Shown here: piece after piece, positions 46,599 through 56,404 of the stretch
Layout: every line of letters starts with the position of its first letter
Position numbering within the stretch: position 1 is the stretch's first letter
Origin: Xenophilus azovorans DSM 13620
Lineage (GTDB): Bacteria > Pseudomonadota > Gammaproteobacteria > Burkholderiales > Burkholderiaceae_C
DNA: 64,000 bases
Reading direction: 5' to 3'
NCBI RefSeq assembly: GCF_000745855.1
Contig: NZ_JQKD01000020.1
Location: 1 to 64,000, forward strand
Position numbers and translations under genes: made by a program
Notes under the pieces: generated by a model
What the model saw: the letters and a program-made list of their open reading frames with translations, nothing else
The model's database searches: none
Told to the model about the DNA's origin: nothing

Positions 46599-49500
46599 TC
46601 AGCGGGCGGGCTGCTCCACCCGGACGCGCGCGTTCGGCGCCTCGCCGAACATCTCCGGCGCGTACATCGCCTCGACGCGGCTGGGCGGCAGCGTGAAGTC
46701 GCCGGCGTTGTTCAGGCGCACCGTGTACTCCATCTTCACCGTGCCCTTGGGCAGGTACTCGTAGTAGCTGCGGAAGGCCTCGAAGCTGCGCTCCTCGAAG
46801 GCCGGCCAGCCGGCGCCGCTGCTCTGCTTCTCGCCCTGCGTGGCGATCTGCGAGTCGCGGCCCAGGCCGCTGCCCAGGATGGTCGCGCCGCCCGGGATCG
46901 GGTCGGTGATCACCACCCAGGTCATGTCGGCGCTGGCGTTGACTTCCAGCGTCACGCGCAGGATGTCGCCGCGCGTGTACTTGCCGCTGGCGGCCTGCTC
47001 GACCGGCGTGACCGTCTTCTTGATCGCGTAGCCGGCCGCGAAGGGTGCCTTCAACTGCACCGCCGCGAGCGACTGCACCGTGAGCCACGGCCGGCCGCTG
47101 CCCTGCTGGGTGACCAGCAGCGTGTCGCGGCCGGCGTTGCCCGTGGGCCAGGGCAGGAACATCGTGTTGTTGCGCAGCGTGCCGGGCGAGGCCGGCGCGC
47201 CGAACATGCTGCGCCGATGCATCGCGCCGCCGGCATCGCTCGCCTTCACGCGCTCGACCTGGCTCCAGTCCACCTGCGCCTTCGTCTCGCCGAGCTGGGC
47301 GGCGGTGAGGCCGGCGACCGGCTCGCTCTCGAAGGTCTTGCTGAACTTCTCCAGCGCCAGGCCGCCCCACAGGTTGGCGGTGGTGGTGTGCCATGCGCCG
47401 CGCTGCTGGCGGCCGATGAAGCCGCTGGCCAGGCGGCCCAGGTCGTCCTTCCAGCCCGGATCGTCCATCACCGCCAGCAGCAGCCGTGCGGTGTTGACGT
47501 CGCCGTTGGTCATCAGCCACCACCAGTAGTCGTCCTGCTCGGTGCTGAAGATCAGCTTCGTGCCCTGGTACGACAGGCGCGCCTTCAGCACGTTGTTCGC
47601 CTCCTCGATGCGCTGCGCGCGCTGCGGCACGTCCTTCACGCGCCTGAGCACGTTCAGCCAGTCGATCACCGCGCTGGTGGGCCACTGGTTGGGCGCGATG
47701 GTCAGGCTGGTGGTCATGCCGCCGGTGGCCTTGCCGTAGCGAGACAGCGCCTCCAGCGCGGCCAGCTTGCGCACGTCCAGGTCCTTGCGCGGGCTCCAGA
47801 AGCTGCGCTGGATGCGGCCCTCGACGAAGGCGATCAGGCCGCCTTCCATCGGCGCGCGCACGTCGTCGGGCAGGGCGAAGGCCGGGTCGATGGCCGCCGC
47901 CTCGTTTGTCGCCGCCAGCAGGTAGCTGGTGAGGATGTCGCTGCCGCGGTTGGCGTCGCCATCGCGCGGCGGGAAGTAGTTCGCCAGGCCGTCGCTGTCG
48001 AGGTAGCCCGGCATCTGCGCCACCACCGTCTGCCACAGCTTCGCGTCGCGCAGGCCGATGGACTTGCTGGCCTTCTGCTCCAGGCAGACGAAGGGGTAGT
48101 TGGCGAACCAGTCGCGCACGCCGGGCAGGCCCTCGGCCAGGCGCGGCTGCAGCGCGAGCTTGAGGCCGCCCCTCTTTTGCCCGCTCTCGGGCAGGGCGTC
48201 GGCGGGCGGGCCGACGTCGAGCGTGAACGGCCCGTCCACCTGTGCCAGCGTGGCCTGCTGCACCGTCAGCGGCACGGCGGGCACGATGCGTTGGCTGAGC
48301 TTGAGCGCATCGCTCGCGCCGCCGGCCTGGTCCTTCGCCTCGATCTCCCACAGGATCGCCTCGGCGCGCGTCTGGCCGAGCTGCGCCGGCGCCGTCACGT
48401 CCCAGGCCACCTCGCGCGCCTCGTTCGGCGGGATCTCCACCGTCTTCGGCTCCAGCGTCAGCAGCGTGGCGCGCGGCGCCACCTCCACCTTCATCGCCTT
48501 GGCCGTGGTGTTGCGCAGCGTGAGCTGGGCGCGGAACTGGTCGTCCTCGCGCACCAGCGGCGGCAGGCCGCTGATGATCTGCAGGTCCTGCGTGCTCTGG
48601 ATGCGCGCCTCGCCGGTGCCGAACAGGCCCGTGCCCGCGTCGGCCACCGCGACGATGCGGAAGGTGGTGAGCGCGTCGTTCAGCGGCACCGTCACCTGCG
48701 CCTGGCCGTTGGCGTCGAGCACCACCTTCGGGTTCCACAGCAGCAGCGTGTCCAGCAGTTCGCGCGTGGCGCCTTTGCCGCCGCCGCCGCCGGCGGGCAC
48801 GGCCTTCTTGCCGTAGTGGCGGCGGCCGACGATCTCCATCTGCGCGGTCGAGGTCGAGACGCCCCAGCTGCGCCGCTGCATCATGGCTTCGAGCAGGTTC
48901 CAGCTCGTGTTGGGCAGCAGTTCCAGCAGCGCCTGGTCGACCGCCGCCAGCGCCACCTCGGCGCCGGCGGCGGGCTTGCCGTCGGGCAGCCTGGCGCTGA
49001 TGGTCACCAGCGCCTTGCCGCGCACGGTGTAGCTGGGCTGGTCGGTGGCGACCTTCACGTCGATCTGGTGCGCCTGCGTGCCGACGCGGATCTCGGCCAT
49101 GCCGAAGCGGTAGGCCGGCTTGCTCAGGTCGACCATCGCGGTGGGCGCCACGTATTCCTTGCCCTCGACCCAGAAGGCCGTCCACCACTCGCGCGGCGCC
49201 TTCCAGCCCCAGGTGAAGAAGGAGTACCACGGCACCTCGCGCAGCCGCCCGCGCAGCGCCAGCACGCTGACATACGCGTTGGGGCCCCACTCGGGCTTGA
49301 CCTCCAGGCTGACCGTCGGGTCCTGCCCATTGAGCTGCACCACGTGCGTCTCGACGATGCCCTCGCGCTCCACCGCCACCAGCGCGGTGGCATGGCGGAA
49401 GGGGCTGCGCACCTGGAACTTCGCCACCTCGCCGGGCTGGTAGCTCTTCTTCTCGGGCAGCACGTCGATGCGGTCGTGGTCCTCGCCGCCGAACCACAGC

Positions 49501-52500
49501 TCGCCCTGCTTGGTCACCCACACGGTGCTGGCGGCCTGGCTCTTGCGGCCGTCGCCGTCCGTGGCGGTGGCGACCAGCTCGACCTGGCCTGCCTCCTTGA
49601 GCTGCGATTCGCACAGCAGCAGGCCCCGCGCGTCGCTGCTGCCGCTGCACACCACGCCCAGCGGCCTGGTCTCGGTCTTGTTGTCGTAGGTGTAGAAGCC
49701 GCCCACCATGCGCTTGCGGCTGGTGGTGGTGATGCGCGCGACGGCGCTCACCTCCAGCTTCGCGCCGGCCTGCGGCTTGCCCGCGAGGTCCAGCGCCAGC
49801 GCCTGGAACTTCAGCTTGCGGTCCACCGAGATCCAGTTCTCGGTCTTCAGCCCGGCGACCACGGCGGCCGGCCACAGCGTCTGCACGCTGCGGATCGTCT
49901 GCACCTCGCCGTTGGGGTCGGAGTAGGTGGCCTCGATCAGCAGTTCGCGCGGCGTGGCCCGCACCTGCGGCACCTTGTCGATGGTGACACGGCCGGCGCC
50001 CTCGCGGTCCAGCGTGACGGGCAGCTTGTCGGCGATGACGCGGGTGTCCTGCGCGGCCTCGGGCTCCTCCTCGCCGGCGGCGGAGGCGGCGTCCTCGTCG
50101 CGGCGCGGCGGGGAGAAGCTGAAGCCGTCGTAGTCGGCCCAGTCCAGGTCCTTGCCGCGCACCATGGCCGACACGCGCACCGGCAGGTTGGCCGCCGCGC
50201 CGCCCGAGACGTAGTTCACCTGCACCTCGGTCGGCACGCTGCCCACCGCCACCAGCGGCTTCTTCTCGGCCGGGCCGACGCGGCCTTCCAGCACCGGCAG
50301 GCGGAATTCCTCGACGCGGAACTGGCCGGTCTGGAAGCTGCGTCCACCGCGGTCCTCGTCATCCTCGTCCCCGTTGCGCTTGCCGTTGCCGGCGGCGCGC
50401 AGCTCGATCTGGTAGACGCCCAGCTTGGCTGCGGGCGGGATGTGGAAGCTGTTCTCCGCGCTCAGGCCGCCAGTGGCCGTCTTGCGCCAGGCCAGCGGCT
50501 GCGTGAACTCCTGGCCGCTGCCCACGTGGGTGATGACCAGCGTGCCCGGCTGCGTGGCCGGCAGGCCGAAGCCCTGCGCCGTCTGCGTGCGGATCACGTG
50601 CTTCATCGACACCGTCTCGCCCGCGCGCAGCAGCGGGCGGTCGAGCACGGTGTGGGCCACCACGTCGGCCTCGGCCTCCTGGCTGGTGGGCGCGTTGAAG
50701 CGCCAGGGCTCGATGCCGCGCTGCCAGTCGCTCCACACGAAGGCGAGGTCTTCCACGCCCTTGTCGTCCTTGGCGCGGGCGCTGACGAAGTAGGCCGGCT
50801 CGTGGTAGTCGTCCTCGCCGGAGCAGTTGGGCGGCTGCGGCGGCACGCCCGCGAGCTGCGCCAGGCCGTTGGCGTCGGTGCGCGCCGTCGCCACCTCCTT
50901 GCCGCGGCAGTCCGAGACGCGCACGGCGGCGTTCGCCACCGGCTTGCCCTTGTCCAGCGTGGTCACCCAGGCCAGCGCGTTCTCGCGGCCCAGCTTGAAG
51001 TGCACCGCCAGGTTGGTCGCCAGCGCGGTGGTGCGCACGTACATCGTGCGGCCGGCGCCGTAGCGCTCGTCCAGCAGCGCGTCGCCCAGCTTGCCCGAGG
51101 CGATCTCCAGCACGTGGAAGCCGGGCGTGAGCGGGATGCCGACCACCTCGAAGGGGCGCGGGTCGCTGCCGGCCTTGGGCATGTCCAGCGTCTTCGCGCC
51201 GGGCTGGCTGCCCAGCAGCGAGACCATGCGCGTCTGCATGTATTCACGCTCGTTGCGGTCGATGACCGGCGGCAGCGGCACCTTGCTGTCCCGGCCGGCG
51301 GCGGCGCGCGACACCGTGTAGCCGTCGTAGCGCCGGACCTTGCGGAACCACGCGATGATCTCGGCGTCGGTCTGCGGGTTCAGGTCGCTCACCTTGCCGG
51401 GCGTGAGGGCGTGCACCTGCAGGGCGGGCTCCACGCGGCGCACCGTCACCGGCATCATCGCCACGCCATCGGGCTCGGCCAGGCGCTCGACCACGCCGAA
51501 GGGCGAGGCGGCGAACTTGGCCAGCGGCGGCATCGCGCCGGTGGCGGTCTGCAGCGGGAAGCTGCCGGGCTCGGCCAGCGTGCGGCCCGAGGCGTCCTCG
51601 AAGCCCGAGGGCAGCTCGATGGTGAAGGGCGTCTGTTCGGGGAAGGGTGGGGGCAACGTCACCGAATCGACCACCGCGTCCTCGCTCGCGTTCTCGTCCT
51701 CGAAGCGCGGCCTGACGGTCTGCCCGCCGCCCTTGGCGACGATCTTCGCCGCCAGCGCGCGCGTGACGGGCGCATTGAAGCGAAGCTGCATGGGCTTGAG
51801 CGGCAGGCAGGCGGCCTGCGCGTTCTCGCGCTCGCAGCTGAAGCTCGCCGCGAAGGGCTCGCGCACCTCGAAGGACAGGCGCCGCTCGACGTTGTTGGCG
51901 ATGCCCGAGGGCGTCGCCACGCCCTTGCCGTAGACCAGTTGCACGCGGCCGCCCGGCGTGAGGGTGCGGTTGCACTGCAGCGTGAGGAAGCGCAGCGGCT
52001 CCTTCTTCGCGGCCTGCTCGTAGCCGCGGGCCTTGAGCAGGGCATCGCGCTGCTCGCCGGTGACCGGCTTCACGGGGATGCGCTCGCCCACCCCGTCGGC
52101 CGCGCACCACATGTTCGCCTGCACGCTCTCCGGCGTCGCCGGGCCGTTGAGCTGCAGCAGGAACATCTGCTCCTCGTCGATCTTCCCGTAGCTCGGCCAG
52201 TGGCTGCGCACGAAGGGGCCGCCGGTGTTGAAGCGGTAGCTGGCGGGGCCGGTCAGTTCCGCCCCGGACGCCGGCTTGAAGCCCGGCACCCGCGTGACCG
52301 TGCAGCGCACGCCCGGCGGCAGGTCGTTCTCGAAGTCGAAGACCCAGCGCTTGTCGGAGGTCCAGCGCCCGGTGCCCTTGCCGGCCTGCGCGTCGCTGCA
52401 GCTCACGGCGAGCGGGGCGGGCGCCTTCGGGTCGCCGAAGTTGACGGCCGCCTGGTCGAAGCTGGCCACCACCTGGCGTACGCGCGAGACCTCGCCCTGC

Positions 52501-52583
52501 GGCGTGAGGCTGGTGATCTGCAGCGCCAGCGCCGGGCCGGCGGCGAATCCCGCGACCGCCAGCGCCCAGGCCGGCAGCGTCAT
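46599..52583 (-). CDS. Bacterial alpha-2-macroglobulin (YfhM type) with thioester
   Basis: This 1994-residue periplasmic protein belongs to the bacterial alpha-2-macroglobulin family, which traps proteases and partners with PBP1C. It has a signal peptide (MTLPAWALAVAGFAAGPALA), several MG domains, a bait-like region and the thioester motif 'FVCLEQKASKSIG' near residue 1500, so it is the thioester-bearing form. It has no lipobox at the start chosen. An in-frame ATG at 52673 lies further upstream but adds non-signal-like residues. In E. coli the gene is next to pbpC; here the two are 8.8 kb apart. Confidence 0.95.
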   Translation of the reverse strand: MTLPAWALAVAGFAAGPALALQITSLTPQGEVSRVRQVVASFDQAAVNFGDPKAPAPLAVSCSDAQAGKGTGRWTSDKRWVFDFENDLPPGVRCTVTRVPGFKPASGAELTGPASYRFNTGGPFVRSHWPSYGKIDEEQMFLLQLNGPATPESVQANMWCAADGVGERIPVKPVTGEQRDALLKARGYEQAAKKEPLRFLTLQCNRTLTPGGRVQLVYGKGVATPSGIANNVERRLSFEVREPFAASFSCERENAQAACLPLKPMQLRFNAPVTRALAAKIVAKGGGQTVRPRFEDENASEDAVVDSVTLPPPFPEQTPFTIELPSGFEDASGRTLAEPGSFPLQTATGAMPPLAKFAASPFGVVERLAEPDGVAMMPVTVRRVEPALQVHALTPGKVSDLNPQTDAEIIAWFRKVRRYDGYTVSRAAAGRDSKVPLPPVIDRNEREYMQTRMVSLLGSQPGAKTLDMPKAGSDPRPFEVVGIPLTPGFHVLEIASGKLGDALLDERYGAGRTMYVRTTALATNLAVHFKLGRENALAWVTTLDKGKPVANAAVRVSDCRGKEVATARTDANGLAQLAGVPPQPPNCSGEDDYHEPAYFVSARAKDDKGVEDLAFVWSDWQRGIEPWRFNAPTSQEAEADVVAHTVLDRPLLRAGETVSMKHVIRTQTAQGFGLPATQPGTLVITHVGSGQEFTQPLAWRKTATGGLSAENSFHIPPAAKLGVYQIELRAAGNGKRNGDEDDEDRGGRSFQTGQFRVEEFRLPVLEGRVGPAEKKPLVAVGSVPTEVQVNYVSGGAAANLPVRVSAMVRGKDLDWADYDGFSFSPPRRDEDAASAAGEEEPEAAQDTRVIADKLPVTLDREGAGRVTIDKVPQVRATPRELLIEATYSDPNGEVQTIRSVQTLWPAAVVAGLKTENWISVDRKLKFQALALDLAGKPQAGAKLEVSAVARITTTSRKRMVGGFYTYDNKTETRPLGVVCSGSSDARGLLLCESQLKEAGQVELVATATDGDGRKSQAASTVWVTKQGELWFGGEDHDRIDVLPEKKSYQPGEVAKFQVRSPFRHATALVAVEREGIVETHVVQLNGQDPTVSLEVKPEWGPNAYVSVLALRGRLREVPWYSFFTWGWKAPREWWTAFWVEGKEYVAPTAMVDLSKPAYRFGMAEIRVGTQAHQIDVKVATDQPSYTVRGKALVTISARLPDGKPAAGAEVALAAVDQALLELLPNTSWNLLEAMMQRRSWGVSTSTAQMEIVGRRHYGKKAVPAGGGGGKGATRELLDTLLLWNPKVVLDANGQAQVTVPLNDALTTFRIVAVADAGTGLFGTGEARIQSTQDLQIISGLPPLVREDDQFRAQLTLRNTTAKAMKVEVAPRATLLTLEPKTVEIPPNEAREVAWDVTAPAQLGQTRAEAILWEIEAKDQAGGASDALKLSQRIVPAVPLTVQQATLAQVDGPFTLDVGPPADALPESGQKRGGLKLALQPRLAEGLPGVRDWFANYPFVCLEQKASKSIGLRDAKLWQTVVAQMPGYLDSDGLANYFPPRDGDANRGSDILTSYLLAATNEAAAIDPAFALPDDVRAPMEGGLIAFVEGRIQRSFWSPRKDLDVRKLAALEALSRYGKATGGMTTSLTIAPNQWPTSAVIDWLNVLRRVKDVPQRAQRIEEANNVLKARLSYQGTKLIFSTEQDDYWWWLMTNGDVNTARLLLAVMDDPGWKDDLGRLASGFIGRQQRGAWHTTTANLWGGLALEKFSKTFESEPVAGLTAAQLGETKAQVDWSQVERVKASDAGGAMHRRSMFGAPASPGTLRNNTMFLPWPTGNAGRDTLLVTQQGSGRPWLTVQSLAAVQLKAPFAAGYAIKKTVTPVEQAASGKYTRGDILRVTLEVNASADMTWVVITDPIPGGATILGSGLGRDSQIATQGEKQSSGAGWPAFEERSFEAFRSYYEYLPKGTVKMEYTVRLNNAGDFTLPPSRVEAMYAPEMFGEAPNARVRVEQPAR

Positions 52584-52746
52584 TCTTGTCGTTGTCTGGA
52601 TGGGTCGGGTCACTTTCCTGGTGCCTCCTCTTGGACAGGGTCCGCAGGGTAGCCGATCCGCAAGGCGCTTCATCCGGCCTCCTAGAATCCGCTTTTCGTC
52701 GTGCCGGCCGCCGGGGGTGAAACGCCGACGCCCCCTGCTGTCACGC

Positions 52747-53895
52747 ATGAAACGCCATTGGGAAATCGACGCGCTGCGCGGGCTGATGCTCGTGCTGATG
52801 ACCGTCACCCACCTGCCGACCCGCTTCACCGACCCGCTGGGCCAGCCCTTCGGCTGGGTCTCGGCGGCCGAGGGCTTCGTGCTGCTGTCGGCCTTCATGA
52901 CCGGGCTGGTCTACAGCCGCTACGCCCGCCGGGACGGCGTGGAGACGATGCGCCGCGCCTTCTGGCGCCGGGCCCTGAAGATCTATCTGTGCCACGCGGC
53001 GCTGCTGCTGTTCCTCTTCACCGCCATCGCCGCCGTCGGCCTGCGGGTGGAGCCGCCGGCGGTGCGCAACCTGCTCTCGTTCTACCTCGCCCAGCCGCGC
53101 GAGGGCTTCCTCTGGGGCCTGCTGCTGGTCTACGAGCCGGCGCTGCTGGACATCCTGCCCATGTACATCTTCTTCATGCTGATGAGCCCGTGGGTGCTGG
53201 CCTACGCGCTGCGCCACGGCTGGGCCGGCGTGCTGTTGGCCAGCGGCGCGCTCTGGGCGCTGGCGCAGTTCGGCCTGAGCGAGCGGCTGTACGGCCTGGC
53301 CGTGGCGTTCACGCACATCCCCGTGCCTTTCCACGAGATGGGCGCCTTCAATGCCTTCGCCTGGCAGTTCCTCTGGTTCGCCGGCCTGTGGCTGGGCGCG
53401 CAGCGCAGCGCGCCCGACGCGCCGCCGCTGCGCCTGGGCTGGCCGGTGGTGCTGCCGGCCGCGGCGGTCGCGCTGGCGGGCTTCGCCTGGCGGCACTTCG
53501 GCGCGCACGGCCAGGCCCCCTTCGGCGCCGACGTGCAGCTGAACCTGCTGGTCGACAAGTGGCAGCTCGGCCCGCTGCGCCTGCTGGACCTGATCGCCCT
53601 GGGCGTGCTGGCGGTGCGCTTCGGCCCGGCCCTGGCCCGGGCGCTGCCGCGCATGCGGTGGCTGGAGATGCTGGGCCGCGCCTCGCTGCCCGCCTTCTGC
53701 GCCCACCTGGTGGCGGTGCTGATCGTGCTGGCTTTCTGGGGCGACGCGCTGGACCGCCGCGGCTGGGTGCAGGACAGCCTGCTGCTGGCGGCGGTGCTGC
53801 TGTGGATGTTGGCGGTGGCGCGCGTCACCCAGGGGGCCGACGCGGCGCCGCCGGAGGAAAGCGTGCCGGACGCACCGGCCGCCGCCTCCCGCTGA
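52747..53895 (+). CDS. OpgC-domain inner-membrane protein (acyltransferase 3-like)
   Basis: A 382-residue protein of about ten membrane segments starting 'MKRHWEIDALRGLMLVLMTVTHLP', a signature of OpgC-type proteins. OpgC adds succinyl groups to periplasmic glucans in some bacteria. The conserved 'ALRG...TH' and a later 'FHEMGAFNAFAWQFLWFAGLW' support the family. No opgG/opgH genes are nearby, so substrate is open. It is divergent from the macroglobulin gene; a TAGAAT box about 60 bp upstream of the ATG may be its -10 element. Confidence 0.88.
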   Translation: MKRHWEIDALRGLMLVLMTVTHLPTRFTDPLGQPFGWVSAAEGFVLLSAFMTGLVYSRYARRDGVETMRRAFWRRALKIYLCHAALLLFLFTAIAAVGLRVEPPAVRNLLSFYLAQPREGFLWGLLLVYEPALLDILPMYIFFMLMSPWVLAYALRHGWAGVLLASGALWALAQFGLSERLYGLAVAFTHIPVPFHEMGAFNAFAWQFLWFAGLWLGAQRSAPDAPPLRLGWPVVLPAAAVALAGFAWRHFGAHGQAPFGADVQLNLLVDKWQLGPLRLLDLIALGVLAVRFGPALARALPRMRWLEMLGRASLPAFCAHLVAVLIVLAFWGDALDRRGWVQDSLLLAAVLLWMLAVARVTQGADAAPPEESVPDAPAAASR

Positions 53896-53904
53896 CCCCC
53901 GCCG

Positions 53905-53925
53905 GGCAGGGTGTCATGCCCTGCC
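53905..53925 (+). terminator. Hairpin after the OpgC-like gene
   Basis: GGCAGGG/CCCTGCC with a 7-nt loop lies 10 bp after the stop codon. No T-tract follows, so termination is uncertain. Confidence 0.3.
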
Positions 53926-53968
53926 TCTACCATCGCGCCTGTCGTTCACACCGTCTGGAGAACTGCGC

Positions 53969-54586
53969 ATGCCGGTCGTTCTGGTCGCCAATCCGAAGGG
54001 AGGCGCGGGCAAGTCCACCCTCGCGACGAACATCGCGGGCTACTACGCGCGCCAGGGGCACGCGGTGATGCTGGGCGACACCGACCGGCAGCAGTCCTCG
54101 CGGCTGTGGCTGGGCCTGCGGCCGGCGCAGGCCGTGCCCATCCGCGGCTGGACGACGGACGGCGACGGCGCGCTGCTCAAGCCGCCGCCGGGCACCACCC
54201 ACGCCGTGCTGGACTCGCCCGCCGGCCTGCACGGCAAGCGCCTGAAGGAGCTGCTGGCCCTGGCCGACCGCGTCATCGTGCCGCTGCAGCCCAGCCTGTT
54301 CGACATCTACGCCGCGCGCGACTTCCTCGACCGCCTGACGGAGCGCACCGCGGGCACGAAGACCCGCATCGGCCTGGTCGGCATGCGGGTGGACGGCCGC
54401 ACGCTGGCGGCGCAACGCCTGCGCGAGTTCGAGGCGCAGCTGAGCGTGCCGGTGGTCGCCGAGCTGCGCGACACGCAGCTCTACGTGCAGCTGGCGGCGC
54501 GCGGGCTCACGCTGTTCGACATCGCGCCGGGCCGGGTGGAGCGCGACCTGGCGCAGTGGGCGCCGCTCACGGCCTGGCTGGATTGA
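53969..54586 (+). CDS. Orphan ParA/MinD-type ATPase
   Basis: The 205-residue protein has the deviant Walker A 'NPKGGAGKSTLATNIAGYYA' with the signature Lys, 'DTDRQQSSRLW' (switch I), 'AVLDSPAGL' (Walker B) and 'VPLQPSLFDIYAARDFLDRL'. No ParB, MinC or partner gene is adjacent, so it may position a protein complex instead of DNA. A TGGAGA ribosome site sets the ATG. It lies between an OpgC-like gene and a MaoC gene, with no obvious link. Confidence 0.9.
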   Translation: MPVVLVANPKGGAGKSTLATNIAGYYARQGHAVMLGDTDRQQSSRLWLGLRPAQAVPIRGWTTDGDGALLKPPPGTTHAVLDSPAGLHGKRLKELLALADRVIVPLQPSLFDIYAARDFLDRLTERTAGTKTRIGLVGMRVDGRTLAAQRLREFEAQLSVPVVAELRDTQLYVQLAARGLTLFDIAPGRVERDLAQWAPLTAWLD

Positions 54587-54657
54587 GGGTTTCCCTGGAG
54601 CGGGGCTGTCCCGGCGCCGACATGCCGGGCGCCGCCGGGCGCGACAGAATCCGCCGC

Positions 54658-55119
54658 ATGACCAAGAAGACCTTCCAGACCCTTCAGGACCTGGCCGCCT
54701 GCGTCGGCCAGGACGTCGCCACCAGCGACTGGCTCACCATCACCCAGGCCCAGGTGAACCAGTTCGCCGAGGCCACCGGCGACCACCAGTGGATCCACGT
54801 GGACGTCGAGCGCGCCAAGGCCGGCCCCTTCGGCGCGCCGATCGCGCACGGCTTCCTCACGCTGTCGCTGCTGCCGAAGATCTTCGAGGCCGGCGTGGAG
54901 GTGGTCGAGTCGCGCATGGGCGTGAACTACGGCCTGAACCGCGTGCGCTTCATGTCGCCGGTGCCGGTGGGCAGCCGGGTGCGCGGCCACATGAAGCTGC
55001 TGTCCAGCGAGCCGATCGATAACGGCGGCGTGCAGATGGTGTGGCAGACCACCATCGAGCTGGAGGGCGCCTCCAAGCCGGCCTGCGTCGCGGAATCGGT
55101 GGTGCGCCGCTACCCCTGA
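54658..55119 (+). CDS. MaoC-family (R)-specific enoyl-CoA hydratase/dehydratase
   Basis: The 153-residue protein has the hot-dog fold signature of MaoC hydratases: 'FAEATGDHQWIHVD' with the catalytic Asp/His pair and 'PIAHGFLTLSLLP'. It hydrates or dehydrates acyl-CoA thioesters. A CAGAAT box ends 7 bp before the ATG, hinting at a leaderless message. The 3' end overlaps the convergent trmL gene by 10 bp. Confidence 0.93.
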   Translation: MTKKTFQTLQDLAACVGQDVATSDWLTITQAQVNQFAEATGDHQWIHVDVERAKAGPFGAPIAHGFLTLSLLPKIFEAGVEVVESRMGVNYGLNRVRFMSPVPVGSRVRGHMKLLSSEPIDNGGVQMVWQTTIELEGASKPACVAESVVRRYP

Positions 55120-55586
55120 GCGGCGCCGCCGAAGCCGTTCTGGCGCCAGGCCTCGAACACCGTCACCGCCACCGCGTTCGACAGGTTGAGGCTGCGCTGC
55201 CCGGGGCGCATCGGCAGGCGCAGCAGCTGCGCCGGCGCAAAGCGCGCGCGCAGCGCGGGCGCCAGGCCGCGCGTCTCGGCGCCGAAGACCAGCCAGTCGC
55301 CGGGCCGGAAGGTGGTGCCGTGCACGCTGCCGGTGCCGTGCGTGCTCAGGCCGAACAGGCGGTCGGGCGCGGGGTGGCAGGCGGCGAGGAAGGCGTCCCA
55401 GTCCGCGTGGCGGCGCACCTCGGCGTACTCGTGGTAGTCCAGCCCGGCGCGGCGCAGCAGCCGGTCGTCCATCGAGAAGCCCAGGGGCTCGATCAGGTGC
55501 AGGTCGCAGCCGGTGTTGGCCGCCAGGCGGATCACGTTGCCGGTGTTGGGGGGAATCTCCGGCTCCACCAGGACGATGTGGAACAT
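55110..55586 (-). CDS. trmL: tRNA (cytidine(34)-2'-O)-methyltransferase TrmL
   Basis: TrmL methylates the wobble ribose of leucine tRNAs with SAM. The 158-residue SPOUT enzyme has 'VLVEPEIPPNTGNVIRLAANTG', 'LVFGAETRGL' and the knot motif 'LPMRPGQRSLNLSNAVAVTVFEA', all standard. The start ATG 55586 follows the family N-terminus MFHIVLVEPEIPP. It ends overlapping the MaoC gene tail-to-tail; comF starts upstream on the same strand. Confidence 0.95.
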   Translation of the reverse strand: MFHIVLVEPEIPPNTGNVIRLAANTGCDLHLIEPLGFSMDDRLLRRAGLDYHEYAEVRRHADWDAFLAACHPAPDRLFGLSTHGTGSVHGTTFRPGDWLVFGAETRGLAPALRARFAPAQLLRLPMRPGQRSLNLSNAVAVTVFEAWRQNGFGGAAQG

Positions 55587-55603
55587 CGGCAGAGCATAGC
55601 GAG

Positions 55604-56323
55604 TCAAGGCGGGGCGTGCGTGCGTGCCAGCACCAGCGCATCCACCTGCGCCGCACCGGCTTCGCGCAGCGCCTGCGCGGCGGCGGTCAGCGAGGCGCCG
55701 GTGGTCATCACGTCGTCCACCAGCAGTACGCGGCGGCCGCGCACGAGGCCGGCGCGCAGCGGCTCCACGGCGAAGGCGCCGTGCAGGTTGCGCAGGCGCT
55801 GCGCGCGCGTCAGGCCGCTTTGCGGCGGCGTGTCGCGCAGCCGCAGCAGCAGGGCGGCGTCGCAGCGCTCCGGGGCCAGCCGGCGCGCCAGCTCCAGCGC
55901 CTGGTTGAAGCCGCGCTCGCGCAGGCGCCGCGGGAACAGCGGCATGGGCAGCACCCGGTCGGCCTGCGACAGCAGCGCGTCGGCGCCGGGGACGGCCCGC
56001 ATCAGCGCGCACAGGGGAGCGGCCCAGCCCGGCTCGCCCTGGAACTTGAAGTGCCCGATGCAGTCCGGCCACGGCCACACGTAGTCGCAGGCGGCCAGGC
56101 AGGTGTCGAGCGTGCCGGGATGCCGCAGGCAGCCGCCGCAGCGCGCCACGCCGGCGGGCACGCGCAGCGCGCAGCCGCGGCAGCGCGGCACGGCCGGCGC
56201 GAAGCGGGCCACGCAGGCCCCGCACAGCGGGCGCCCGGGCCAGGCGCGGCACAGGGCGCACTGGCTGGGCAGGGCATCGAGGCCGCGGCGCAGCAGCCCG
56301 CGCGCGGCGGAAGGAATGGACAT
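55604..56323 (-). CDS. comF: ComF-family phosphoribosyltransferase-like protein
   Basis: A 239-residue ComF protein with an N-terminal zinc-finger-like set of Cys pairs ('[16 protein letters not shown]', 'CRGC', 'CGGC') and a C-terminal phosphoribosyltransferase domain containing '[13 protein letters not shown]' near residue 205. ComF proteins act in DNA uptake for natural transformation. It is divergent from the BioC-like gene with 81 bp between starts and lies 17 bp upstream of trmL on the same strand. Confidence 0.92.
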   Translation of the reverse strand: MSIPSAARGLLRRGLDALPSQCALCRAWPGRPLCGACVARFAPAVPRCRGCALRVPAGVARCGGCLRHPGTLDTCLAACDYVWPWPDCIGHFKFQGEPGWAAPLCALMRAVPGADALLSQADRVLPMPLFPRRLRERGFNQALELARRLAPERCDAALLLRLRDTPPQSGLTRAQRLRNLHGAFAVEPLRAGLVRGRRVLLVDDVMTTGASLTAAAQALREAGAAQVDALVLARTHAPP

Positions 56324-56404
56324 GGCTTCCTATACTGGCGCGCCTTGGCCAGGCCGCACGCCCCGCAGCGGGGAGGACGCGGCCGCCTTCGTGCGTTATT
56401 GCCC

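Noticed and set aside
46599-52898. Alpha-2-macroglobulin starting about 105 residues further upstream
   Set aside because: The extra residues overlap the OpgC-like gene's start region and place the signal peptide internally; ATG 52583 puts it at the N-terminus.
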